DNA of 33,182 nt from Candidatus Poribacteria bacterium (lineage in GTDB: Bacteria; Poribacteria; WGA-4E; WGA-3G), in contig PYIY01000194.1 in the NCBI GenBank assembly GCA_003635195.1, forward strand, positions 1 through 33,182, given 5' to 3'. Every line of letters begins with the position of its first letter. The stretch's first letter is position 1. Shown here piece by piece: positions 8,618-16,471 of this stretch. A program made the translations under genes and the position numbers. Below the pieces are notes generated by a model that was not told the origin of the DNA, did no database searches, and saw only the letters and a list, made by a program, of their open reading frames with translations.

Positions 8618-9493
8618 GTGAAACACTATATCATTTTGTGGGTTACACTTTTTACAGTCCTTGTTTTCATATTGCCGAAGGCAAACGCTGACAACACATT
8701 GGAAGAGATTCGAGAAAAAGGTGTTTTGGCGGTTTGCATGGATGTCCGAAATCTGCCCTATTCCAACGCCGATCCGGAACTCCCTGGGTTAAATGTTGAA
8801 ATCGCACATCTGCTGGCGGAGGAACTCGGGGTTGAATTAGAACTCCATTGGTTGAACACCCTTCGCGATAGCCTGCTTGCCGACATGTTACGTGGACATT
8901 GCGATTGCGTGATCGGAATCCCGATTGAAGAACGAGCGATGAGTGAATCCATCCAATTAGGAAAACGCGTCGACTTCTCTAAACCGTATTATGGAACCGG
9001 CTATATCCTGGTAAAGCGGAAAAACAATCCACAATCGCCTAAGACTTTGAATGACATCAAGTCTGAAATGATTGGGGCAGAAGGTGGATCTATTGCGAGC
9101 GATGTCCTTCGACAACAGGGATATAATCGCCGCGTCTATGGTTCACAAATTGCTGTTCTGGACGCTCTCCAGAAAGGGCAGATCGCTTACGGATGTGTCT
9201 GGGCAAACGCGGGTTGGTTGATTGAGAAAGGTTCCCGAATTCAGCAAGCAGACCAGATAAGCACAGTTTATCCTGAATTAGAAATCGTCGAAGGATATAT
9301 CCCAGAACCTCGCTTCCGTTGGAACGTCTCTATCGCTTTCAGTAAAGAGACACCGACCCGAAAAACACAAGACTTTCAAGACGCTGTTAACAAGATTATC
9401 GAAGAGAAATGGAGTGAGGAAAAACTTAAAGAACTTTGTGAAAAATACCATTTACCTTACTTCGCCCCATTTCAGGAGGAGGAAAAGAAATGA
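8618..9493 (+). CDS. XoxJ-like periplasmic solute-binding-fold protein
   Basis: A 291-residue secreted protein (signal peptide to about residue 25, ending in KANA) of the family 3 extracellular solute-binding fold. It opens with NTLEEIREKGVLAVCMD, the typical start of that fold, and includes DFSKPYYGTGYILV. It starts with GTG, supported by AGGAGG seven bases upstream. Its position between a PQQ dehydrogenase and a cytochrome c matches MoxJ/XoxJ proteins, which share this fold and assist maturation or activation of methanol dehydrogenases rather than feeding a transporter. No ABC permease or ATPase is present nearby, which argues against a plain uptake role. The reading frame overlaps the cytochrome gene by four bases (ATGA), indicating translational coupling. 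Confidence 0.8.
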   Translation: MKHYIILWVTLFTVLVFILPKANADNTLEEIREKGVLAVCMDVRNLPYSNADPELPGLNVEIAHLLAEELGVELELHWLNTLRDSLLADMLRGHCDCVIGIPIEERAMSESIQLGKRVDFSKPYYGTGYILVKRKNNPQSPKTLNDIKSEMIGAEGGSIASDVLRQQGYNRRVYGSQIAVLDALQKGQIAYGCVWANAGWLIEKGSRIQQADQISTVYPELEIVEGYIPEPRFRWNVSIAFSKETPTRKTQDFQDAVNKIIEEKWSEEKLKELCEKYHLPYFAPFQEEEKK

Positions 9494-10440
9494 TGTACTT
9501 CAATCACAAGTCTGCAAAAGTGCCTTGTCCATCTGAGTGTACAACTTCTACCACACGCATAGCGTGGGGTATCCTCTTCTTCCTTGCAGGTGTGAGTTTA
9601 TTCCTTTTCGTACCTGTAAATGCCCAAGAGCTCGAGGTGGACATTGCCCCCGCAGCACCGAGAGAAGATAGCACTGATGAAGATGTGATAGATGGCGCGT
9701 TCTATTTCCGTTTGATGTGTTGGGGGTGTCATGCAGGAGAGACACGCGGTGGGGAAGCACCGGACCTCTTTAAACCCCAATGGCTTTACGGATGGACTGA
9801 TGATGGTATTTTCCAGACTATATTCAACGGACTTCCGGGAACTCGGATGCAAAAGTTTGGTGGCAAACTCTCTAACGAAGCGATTAATATGATTGTCGGT
9901 TACGTTCGTGCAGAACAAGCGAAAGCAGCAGGTGTCTCCTTAGAAGAGATAAAATCTTCTGAGGAATGGACACCCTATATGGAGGGCGATGTCAAAGCAG
10001 GGGAAGCCCTCTTTTTCTCAGAAGGGTATGCTTGTGGTAAATGCCACACAGTTCACGGCAGAGGTGCTACCGGCACTGGCGGCGAAATAGGTCCCGATTT
10101 AACTTATATCGCTCGTACGCGTTCCCCACAGTTCATTGTGGAGTCTATTCTCAACCCACGTGCCTATATAACGGACGAATATAAACTGCTCGCGATAGTC
10201 ACCAAAGATGGCAAGGAAATTACGGGTAGGAAGCGATATCTGTACGATCACAGAGGAAATAAGAATGATGAGGTTGTGCAGATACTTGATAGTTCAGGGA
10301 AATTGTGGACGACTTACTTCACAAAGGATTTACAGAGTAGTAGGGTCCCAAAAGCAGGTGTTATGCCTGAAAATTATGCAGATATCCTTTCCGTGAAGCA
10401 GATGCACGATCTTTTAGCCTACATGTTCACACTTCAATAG
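9490..10440 (+). CDS. Diheme cytochrome c, likely electron acceptor of the PQQ dehydrogenase
   Basis: A 316-residue protein with a membrane or signal segment at about residues 26-44 and a probable cleavage site after VNA. There are two heme c sites: C77-W-G-C80-H81 and C182-G-K-C185-H186. M120 (GTRMQKFG) and a methionine near residue 298 (KAGVMPENY) are plausible axial ligands. The first half resembles a small class I cytochrome. The second half resembles the CxxCH heme-binding domain common in Planctomycetes and Verrucomicrobia (TIGR02603-like), with GPDLTYIARTRSPQFIVESILNP-type spacing split by a GTGGE loop. AGGAGG precedes the start and the ORF overlaps the upstream gene by four bases. The role as a XoxG-type partner is inferred from the operon. 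XoxG proteins are usually monoheme, so the second domain is unusual. Confidence 0.85.
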   Translation: MMYFNHKSAKVPCPSECTTSTTRIAWGILFFLAGVSLFLFVPVNAQELEVDIAPAAPREDSTDEDVIDGAFYFRLMCWGCHAGETRGGEAPDLFKPQWLYGWTDDGIFQTIFNGLPGTRMQKFGGKLSNEAINMIVGYVRAEQAKAAGVSLEEIKSSEEWTPYMEGDVKAGEALFFSEGYACGKCHTVHGRGATGTGGEIGPDLTYIARTRSPQFIVESILNPRAYITDEYKLLAIVTKDGKEITGRKRYLYDHRGNKNDEVVQILDSSGKLWTTYFTKDLQSSRVPKAGVMPENYADILSVKQMHDLLAYMFTLQ

Positions 10441-10459
10441 TTATTAATCGCCTGCTGCG

Positions 10460-10545
10460 CAGACTTTCAGTTTCCAGTTAAGCGCGCGGCAATTGCGAAG
10501 GTTTTTATCAACAACCATGGGTTACTGACAACTGACAACTATGAA
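10460..10545. repeat. CAGTT/AACTG intergenic repeat fragment upstream of dapB
   Basis: TTTCAGTTTCCAGTTA near 10466-10481 and TTACTGACAACTGACAACT at 10522-10540 are inverted copies of the same short unit found at 15037-15180. The 117-base spacer otherwise holds no visible gene, and no strong promoter was recognised. Confidence 0.45.
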
Positions 10546-10557
10546 AAGAGTTAAAAT

Positions 10558-11370
10558 ATGATCCGTGTAATTATTAATGGGGCATGTGGCCGTATGGGAC
10601 GGCTCATCATCCAAGGTGTTACCCAACAAGACGATATGGAAATTGTTGGCGCAATCGAATACCCCGAACATCCACAAATCGGGAGCGATGCCGGTGTTGT
10701 TGCAGGTATTGGCGAAATTGATGTAGCCATTACGGGTGAACTCAACGATGTACTTGGAGATGCAGACGTTGTTATTGAGTTTTCAAAACCCGAAGCGACG
10801 TTAGAGCATCTCAGGCAGGTGGTCGAGGCAGATAAAGCGATGATAATCGCGACAACTGGGTTTAACTCCGATGAACTCTTGACTGTCAAGGAACTCGCAT
10901 CTCAGATTCGCTGCGTGATGGCACCGAACATGAGTCTCGGTGTCAACGTGATGATCCAAGCACTTGAACTCATTGCCAAAGCACTTGGAGATGATTACGA
11001 TATTGAGGTCATAGAGGCACATCACAATCACAAAGCAGATTCACCGAGCGGCACTGCACTACGGTTAGCAGAGACAGTCGCTGCAGCATTAGAACGCGAT
11101 TTAGATGAGGTCGGGGTTTACGGTCGCCACGGTATTGTTGGCGCGAGACCAAAGAAGCAGATTGGTATCCACGCCGTGCGAGGCGGCGATATTGCTGGTG
11201 ATCATACGGTGCTGTTTGCGACGGAGGGCGAACAATTAAGCGTTGTCCACCGCGCACACAGTCCAGAGGCATTTGCCAAAGGTGCGATTCGCGCAGCGAG
11301 ATGGATCGTCGATGCCCCCAAAGGATTACACGATGTCAGCGAAGTCCTTTTTCAGAAGTCGTCGCTATAA
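10558..11370 (+). CDS. dapB: 4-hydroxy-tetrahydrodipicolinate reductase, copy 1
   Basis: A 270-residue enzyme of lysine and diaminopimelate synthesis that reduces hydroxytetrahydrodipicolinate with NAD(P)H. The nucleotide-binding loop is GACGRMG (residues 8-14). The catalytic motif EAHHNHKADSPSGTA contains H155, H156 and K159. E34, at the end of the second strand (VGAIEYP), is the position where an acid binds the NADH ribose in E. coli. The normally conserved GTTGF loop reads ATTGF (A98), an unusual change. A second copy follows after nine bases. The start ATG lacks a strong Shine-Dalgarno sequence (GAAAAGAG upstream). Confidence 0.95.
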   Translation: MIRVIINGACGRMGRLIIQGVTQQDDMEIVGAIEYPEHPQIGSDAGVVAGIGEIDVAITGELNDVLGDADVVIEFSKPEATLEHLRQVVEADKAMIIATTGFNSDELLTVKELASQIRCVMAPNMSLGVNVMIQALELIAKALGDDYDIEVIEAHHNHKADSPSGTALRLAETVAAALERDLDEVGVYGRHGIVGARPKKQIGIHAVRGGDIAGDHTVLFATEGEQLSVVHRAHSPEAFAKGAIRAARWIVDAPKGLHDVSEVLFQKSSL

Positions 11371-11379
11371 GGAATCCCG

Positions 11380-12195
11380 ATGATCCGTATTGTTATTACT
11401 GGTGTCTGTGGTCGAATGGGAAGGTGTCTCACGCGCGGCATCATCCAACAAACCGATATGAAACTCGTTGGAGCTATCCAATATCCATCACATCCACAAA
11501 TTGGGAGCGATGCAGGTATTGTCGCTGGCATTGGAGAGATCGGCGTACCTATCACGGATAAACTTGACGATGTCCTCCAAAACGCCGATGTCGTCATTGA
11601 GTTTTCAAAACCGAAAGCGGCTTTAGGGTATCTTCAACAGGTTGTCAATACAGATAAAGCCATAGTTATCGGAACAACAGGGTTCGATTCTGATGAGCTT
11701 GCGACTGTCAAGGAACTGGCATCCCGTATCCGCTGCGTGATGGCACCGAACATGAGTCTCGGTGTTAATGTAATGATTCAAGCACTCGGTTTAATTGCCA
11801 GAGCCCTCGGAGATGATTATAATATTGAAGTCATAGAAACACATCACAGCCACAAAGCAGATTCACCGAGCGGCACCGCCCTTCGTTTGGCTGAAACGGT
11901 CACTGAGACGCTTGGAAGAGATTTGGGTGAGGTCGGCATTTACGGCAGACGCGGTATTATTGGTGTGAGACCGAAGAAACAGATTGGTATCCATGCAGTG
12001 AGAGGCGGGGACATTGCTGGCGATCACACAGTACTGTTTACAACCGAGGGCGAACAATTAAGTGTCGTCCATCGCTCCCACAGTCGAGAAGCATTCGCCA
12101 GAGGTGCGATTCGCGCAGCGAGATGGGTCGTCAATGCTTCCAAAGGATTGCATGATGTTAGCGAAATCCTTTTTCATTCTCAGAAGTCCGACTAA
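11380..12195 (+). CDS. dapB: 4-hydroxy-tetrahydrodipicolinate reductase, copy 2 (tandem paralog)
   Basis: A 271-residue paralog of the preceding gene, about 77% identical by hand count over the protein and with long near-identical DNA blocks in the catalytic region. Catalytic H155, H156 and K159 are kept (ETHHSHKADSPSGTA). It differs from copy 1 in the cofactor site: Q34 replaces E34 and the canonical GTTGF loop is intact (G98). The AAGGA ribosome binding site overlaps the stop of copy 1, so translation is probably coupled. The next gene starts four bases after its stop. Both copies look functional. Which is the main enzyme and whether they use different nucleotides cannot be decided from sequence alone. 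Confidence 0.95.
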   Translation: MIRIVITGVCGRMGRCLTRGIIQQTDMKLVGAIQYPSHPQIGSDAGIVAGIGEIGVPITDKLDDVLQNADVVIEFSKPKAALGYLQQVVNTDKAIVIGTTGFDSDELATVKELASRIRCVMAPNMSLGVNVMIQALGLIARALGDDYNIEVIETHHSHKADSPSGTALRLAETVTETLGRDLGEVGIYGRRGIIGVRPKKQIGIHAVRGGDIAGDHTVLFTTEGEQLSVVHRSHSREAFARGAIRAARWVVNASKGLHDVSEILFHSQKSD

Positions 12196-12199
12196 TTGG

Positions 12200-14206
12200 A
12201 TGCTGCAACGTCCCTCACGAGCATACTCCGCGTCTATTATATTCACCACTATTTTATTTTTTATAATCGGATGTGAAGATACAACGTCTAAAAAACAGAT
12301 CCGGTACGAGTGGAAAACCGTCATGGAAGGCGATTGGAGCTCGCACCTATACGATGTCCATTTTGTAAACGAAAATCTCGGTTGGGCAGTCGGTAACGCT
12401 GTAGACATAATTCCAAGTTTAGACGCTGAGGAGAATGCGGAAAGCCTCATCATCCAGACAACCAACGGCGGTCAGACATGGCACAGACAGAACAGTGGTA
12501 TTCTTGGCAAGCCGTTGCGAAATGTCTATTTTCGCTCTGCCTTAGAAGGCTGGTGTATCGGTGAAGGCGGTGTTCTGATCCATACAACAGATGGTGGAGA
12601 AACATGGCAGCAGATTGAAACAGGTACAGCAAACAATCTGCACGATTTTTTTATAGGCGAAATTACAGGCTGGATAGTTGGAGACTGGGGCACGCTGCTG
12701 AAAACAACCGATGGTGGACGGACGTTTACAAAGGTTGATGGAGAGACGTTCGACAGAAAATCGCTGAAAGGCATCCATTTTGTAGATGAAAATCTGGGTT
12801 GGCTGATTACGTCAACAAATCTTGGAAACGCCGGCTACATTTATCGGACAACCAATGGCGGGGATACTTGGGAAGAACAGTTCACTACAGAAACCGCTCT
12901 GTTCAACCTTCACTTTATTGACAAACAGACGGGTTGGGTTATAGGGGATCGACGGAGTGTCTATGCAACGACCGATGGTGGGCAAACATGGCAATTCATC
13001 ACAGATGGAAGCAATCAACGCCATAAGACGAGTTATGGACAACCCGAATATCTCGGTAAAGAGCCGCTGCACACTTTTACACTTTATGATATTGATTTCG
13101 CGGATGCCCAAAATGGGTGGATCGTTGGCGACTTAGGTGTGGTTTTGCATACCTCGTCCGGTGGGAAAGGAAAATGGAAACATCAACGCGGTGGTCCCCG
13201 TTTTCACAACAGTGCTGATGCTGTCCTATTGGGTGTCGATTTTGTCTCTAAACAGTTAGGCTGGATAGTTGGTGAAAATGGTACGATCCTCCACACCCGC
13301 AACGGTGGCGTAACATGGGAGTCGCAATCGAGTCCGAGTCATCTTTTAGTAGGGGTCTGTGCTGTCTCCCCGGAAGAAGGATACGTTGTGGGGGATCGAG
13401 GAGCTATCTTACACACTGAGGATGGTGGTGCCGTATGGAACGCACAAGACAGCCGTACGACTGAGTGTTTCGGTGCCGCGCACTTTGTATCTCCACAAAA
13501 AGGGTGGGCGGTCGCGGAAGCCGGTGTAGTTTTGCAAACTACAAACGGTGGGACTGTGTGGGAACGCCAAACCTCGGGGACACAGCAGGATCTGCTTGGT
13601 GTCTTTTTTCTCGACGAAAAGACTGGCTGGTGCGTCGGAAGCGCGGGTGAGATCATCCACACAGGCAACGGCGGAAAGACCTGGGTCCGACAGAAGAGTG
13701 GAACAACTTGGAACCTTTTTGATGTCCATTTTATCTCAAAGAGAGAGGGTTGGGTGGTCGGTCTCTTTGGAACCGCATTACACACAGTTGATGGCGGTCA
13801 TACGTGGAAATCTTCAAAATTAAGCCAGCGACTTAAAAAATGGGATCGGAGCGAGAATGTCTGGCTTGATACCGTCTACTTCGTTTCTCCAGAGAAAGGG
13901 TGGGTCGCTGGTATCAGCGGATTCATATTCCACACGGCTGATGGTGGAAAAACTTGGGTTCGCCAAGAGAGTCATACGAAAAACTTTCTGGATGATGTGT
14001 TTTTTATTTCTGAAACAGAAGGCTGGATTGTTGGAAAACAGGGGCTTGTCCTCCATACAAAGGATGGCGGCCAAAATTGGAGACCCCAACGGACAGATAC
14101 CCGAACGGATCTGAAAGCTATTTACATAAGTAGCGTAAACAGCGGATGGGTGGTAGGTCAAAATGGAACAATTCTCAAATATGAAATAGTTACCAGTAAC
14201 CAGTAA
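12200..14206 (+). CDS. YCF48-type double beta-propeller lipoprotein
   Basis: The open frame extends back to 12062 inside dapB, but the ATG at 12200 directly begins a lipoprotein signal: MLQRPSRAYSAS, a hydrophobic core, then FFIIGC with the lipobox cysteine near residue 24. The mature protein consists of 14 recognisable repeats of the form GWxVGxxGxxLxTxDGGxTW, the last one truncated, which fits two seven-bladed propellers. Similar repeats are found in the photosystem II assembly factor YCF48/Hcf136, in sialidase-like and BNR proteins, and in many secreted proteins of marine bacteria. No photosynthesis gene is present, so a role in photosystem assembly is unlikely. Function is unknown; scaffold or glycan binding are possible. 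The 668-residue product should be anchored to a membrane facing the periplasm or outside. No clear ribosome binding site is visible, suggesting coupling to dapB. Confidence 0.8.
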   Translation: MLQRPSRAYSASIIFTTILFFIIGCEDTTSKKQIRYEWKTVMEGDWSSHLYDVHFVNENLGWAVGNAVDIIPSLDAEENAESLIIQTTNGGQTWHRQNSGILGKPLRNVYFRSALEGWCIGEGGVLIHTTDGGETWQQIETGTANNLHDFFIGEITGWIVGDWGTLLKTTDGGRTFTKVDGETFDRKSLKGIHFVDENLGWLITSTNLGNAGYIYRTTNGGDTWEEQFTTETALFNLHFIDKQTGWVIGDRRSVYATTDGGQTWQFITDGSNQRHKTSYGQPEYLGKEPLHTFTLYDIDFADAQNGWIVGDLGVVLHTSSGGKGKWKHQRGGPRFHNSADAVLLGVDFVSKQLGWIVGENGTILHTRNGGVTWESQSSPSHLLVGVCAVSPEEGYVVGDRGAILHTEDGGAVWNAQDSRTTECFGAAHFVSPQKGWAVAEAGVVLQTTNGGTVWERQTSGTQQDLLGVFFLDEKTGWCVGSAGEIIHTGNGGKTWVRQKSGTTWNLFDVHFISKREGWVVGLFGTALHTVDGGHTWKSSKLSQRLKKWDRSENVWLDTVYFVSPEKGWVAGISGFIFHTADGGKTWVRQESHTKNFLDDVFFISETEGWIVGKQGLVLHTKDGGQNWRPQRTDTRTDLKAIYISSVNSGWVVGQNGTILKYEIVTSNQ

Positions 14207-14260
14207 CCGTAGGGGCGAGGTCGCCTCGCCCGCACGGGTTGGGAAACCCAACCCCTACGG
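14207..14260. repeat. Y-shaped palindromic intergenic repeat
   Basis: Outer arms CCGTAGGGG (14207-14215) and CCCCTACGG (14252-14260) are exact reverse complements. Inside them are two further perfect hairpins: GGGCGAGG/CGCCTCGCCC around 14213-14231, and GGGTTGGG-AAA-CCCAACCC at 14236-14254. The element therefore folds into a three-way cruciform. It begins directly after the stop codon of the propeller gene. This looks like a non-autonomous mobile repeat and could also work as a transcription terminator or mRNA stabiliser. It is preceded by TACCAGTAACCAGTAACC (14191-14208), a further short repeat. Confidence 0.7.
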
Positions 14261-14292
14261 TAACTTCTTTATCGGAGGTCCATAGGAAAAAA

Positions 14293-15036
14293 ATGACAGA
14301 CGAACAAAAATATCTATTCGACTTGCAAGGTTTTATCGTGTTGAAGGGTGTTATTCCACAAGAAGTGATCAACGCATGCAATGCTGTGCTGGATCAGTAC
14401 GAAAATATGCCGCCTGAAGACTATCCATCGCCGTTGTGTCTTGGAACAGAGCGGACGGAAAAGGAACTCTACATCTCCAATATTATGGAAGCAGACAGTG
14501 TCTTTAACACGCTGATCGATATTCCAGAGGTGTTAGACGTGATTCAAGGCGTAACCGGTGGTCCCTACCGTCTCAATCATACCTACACAATTTACCGATG
14601 GGGCGGTGGTTATACAGGTTTGCACATGCACGGCACACCGATTATTCCGAAATGCCAATATCACTGCAAAAACGGAGAGATGGTTTCAACCTTGACAAAG
14701 GCTGTTTTTCCGATGTTGGATTGTGATGTTGAAGACGGGTGTTTCGCTGTTATACCGGGCGCACATAAGAGCAATTTCCCTAAACCTTGGGGAGGCCACC
14801 CCGATGAAAATCCTGTGCTGACCCCGATTCCGGCGAAAGCAGGCGATGCTATCATCTTTACAGAAGCATTGACACATGGCTCCGTCATCAATGTTTCCGG
14901 CAAACCGAGACGGACACTCTATTACTGTTATAGTATCGGTTATATGCCAGATTGGGGCGGTCAAGGTTTGCATTTTAGTCCAAATGTCATGGAAAGCCTC
15001 AGTGAAACCCAGCAGGCGATCCTGCATCTGAAATAG
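14293..15036 (+). CDS. Phytanoyl-CoA dioxygenase (PhyH) family protein
   Basis: A 247-residue protein of the Fe(II)/2-oxoglutarate dioxygenase family PhyH. The ATG at 14293 is chosen because AGGA lies five bases upstream and MTDEQKYLFDLQGFIVLKGV is a typical family start; the longer frame from 14239 would read through the repeat. Diagnostic pieces are EDGCFAVIPGAHKSNFP (residues 147-163), AGDAIIFTEALTHG (183-196, with probable iron ligand H195), and R206/R207 for the oxoglutarate carboxylate. The usual first HxD ligand pair is not obvious: the region reads GLHMHGTP with H111 and H113. Substrate is unknown. Such proteins are strongly expanded in Poribacteria, and the neighbouring dap genes do not explain this one. 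Confidence 0.85.
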   Translation: MTDEQKYLFDLQGFIVLKGVIPQEVINACNAVLDQYENMPPEDYPSPLCLGTERTEKELYISNIMEADSVFNTLIDIPEVLDVIQGVTGGPYRLNHTYTIYRWGGGYTGLHMHGTPIIPKCQYHCKNGEMVSTLTKAVFPMLDCDVEDGCFAVIPGAHKSNFPKPWGGHPDENPVLTPIPAKAGDAIIFTEALTHGSVINVSGKPRRTLYYCYSIGYMPDWGGQGLHFSPNVMESLSETQQAILHLK

Positions 15037-15180
15037 TTGTCAGTTGCCAGTTGCCAGTTGTCAGTTATCAGTTACAAGAGGTCTTAGATAGTTCCAAAGT
15101 AAGTACTGACAACTGAAAGATTTTTTTGGAGAAAAAATCGTACTGATAACTGATAACTATTCCTCTAACAACTGATAACT
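15037..15180. repeat. Cluster of CAGTT(G/A)TCAGTTATCAGTTA units in both orientations
   Basis: From the stop codon of the PhyH gene, units CAGTTGCCAGTTGCCAGTTG and TCAGTTATCAGTTA run forward to about 15074. From 15105 the reverse complement type units appear: TACTGACAACTGA, TACTGATAACTGATAACTA and AACAACTGATAACTAC to 15180. The two arms could form a long imperfect hairpin with a 30-base loop. Unit length is only 7-10 bases with no unique spacers, so this is not a CRISPR array. It occupies nearly all of the spacer before dapL. Confidence 0.7.
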
Positions 15181-15196
15181 ACTAAAGGAGAAAATT

Positions 15197-16366
15197 TTGG
15201 TTACACTCGCAGAACGGTTACAGAAACTTCCACCGTATCTTTTTGTGGATTTACGCCAAAAGATACAAGCAGCAAAGGCACGAGGTGTTGACGTAATTAG
15301 TCTCGGTATCGGTGATCCGGATATCCCAACACCAGACCCGGTTGTTGATACATTGGTGCAAGCGATTCAGGATCCTGAAGACCCCGATCGGCACCGATAC
15401 GGATGTGACCTCCCTGTTGAGGATTTTCCACAAGCGGTACTTGATTTCTATCAACGGCGTTACGGCGTTACGCTGTCCGATGATCAGGTTGCCACTACAC
15501 TCGGAAGTAAAGATGCCATCGTTAAACTGTCACTTGGCATACTCAACCCTGGCGACCTCGGTATTGCAGCAAGTCCGGGTTACCCTACTTATAACATCGG
15601 ACACGTCTTTGCGAGTGCAACGACCTACTATGCCCCGCTTCTGCGAGAAAACAATTTCTATGTTGACTTTGACGCTATTCCTGACGAGATAAAACGCCTC
15701 GCCAAAGTTCTCTGGATCAATTACCCAAATAACCCGACAACTGCTACTGCTGACCTCGATTTCTTTGCACGCGCCGTGGAATTTGGGCGGCAAAACGGTA
15801 TCCTCATCGCGCATGATAACGCTTATAGCGAAAACACCTACGACGGTTATCGTTCGCCAAGTATCCTGCAAGTAGATGGTGCCGCCGAAGTAGCCGTTGA
15901 ATTTTTCTCTTTGAGTAAAGCGTTTAATATGACTGGATGGCGATTAGGATTTGTTGTTGGTAACCCAACCGCTGTTAGCGCAGTTAAAACTGTTAAAGAC
16001 AACATAGACAACGGATCACTCCGGGCACTACAGTTTGCCGGTGTAAAGGCACTCTCAATAGCAGACGAAATCACACCTGCAATCAATGCGGTTTATCAAA
16101 AACGCCGAGACGTGGTGGTGGATGCGCTCACAGATAGTGGGTGGGCGATTGAAAAACCGAAGGCAACGATGTACATCTGGGCCCCTGTTCCACCTCGTTT
16201 CAACGGCTCAAGTCGCGCTTTTGCGACAGCACTGCTTGAGGAAGTAGGCGTTGTGGTAACACCTGGACTCGGATACGGACAATGGAGTGAAGGGTACTGC
16301 AGAATTTCCTTAACGTATCCAGATGAAGTCATAAATGAAGCGATTTCACGTATTCGCGTTTTTTAG
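15197..16366 (+). CDS. dapL: LL-diaminopimelate aminotransferase
   Basis: A 389-residue class I/II PLP aminotransferase that converts tetrahydrodipicolinate to LL-diaminopimelate in one step, bypassing the acyl-blocked route. Family features: ISLGIGDPDIPTP near the N-terminus, LGSKDAI, YPNNPTTATA, AHDNAYSENTYDG, and the PLP lysine K241 in FSLSKAFNMTGWRLGF. The start is TTG at 15197, supported by AAAGGAG six bases upstream; there is no suitable ATG nearby. It lies downstream of the dapB pair, so consecutive steps of the same pathway are encoded here. Related bacterial aspartate aminotransferases share these motifs, but the residues around YPNNPTTA and the dapB context favour DapL. Confidence 0.88.
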   Translation: MVTLAERLQKLPPYLFVDLRQKIQAAKARGVDVISLGIGDPDIPTPDPVVDTLVQAIQDPEDPDRHRYGCDLPVEDFPQAVLDFYQRRYGVTLSDDQVATTLGSKDAIVKLSLGILNPGDLGIAASPGYPTYNIGHVFASATTYYAPLLRENNFYVDFDAIPDEIKRLAKVLWINYPNNPTTATADLDFFARAVEFGRQNGILIAHDNAYSENTYDGYRSPSILQVDGAAEVAVEFFSLSKAFNMTGWRLGFVVGNPTAVSAVKTVKDNIDNGSLRALQFAGVKALSIADEITPAINAVYQKRRDVVVDALTDSGWAIEKPKATMYIWAPVPPRFNGSSRAFATALLEEVGVVVTPGLGYGQWSEGYCRISLTYPDEVINEAISRIRVF

Positions 16367-16471
16367 ATATTGGGTTTCTGCTCCAATTTTTCAAATCGGG
16401 TTCTTGGTGAAAGGATCAAAACGTAAGTCCGCAATAACCGTTCTGACCGAACCGCAAGGAAAATAAAAAAA

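Noticed and set aside
8618..9493. Amino-acid ABC transporter binding protein
   Set aside because: The fold fits, but no transporter genes are near and the operon context fits a XoxJ-like role better.
12062..12199. Longer start for the YCF48-like protein inside dapB
   Set aside because: The extra 46 residues overlap dapB copy 2 and precede a complete lipoprotein signal starting at 12200.
14239..14292. Upstream ATG for the PhyH gene
   Set aside because: It lies in the palindromic repeat; the ATG at 14293 has a ribosome binding site and a family-typical N-terminus.
15037..15180. Possible CRISPR array
   Set aside because: Units are 7-10 bases long, lie in both orientations and have no unique spacers.
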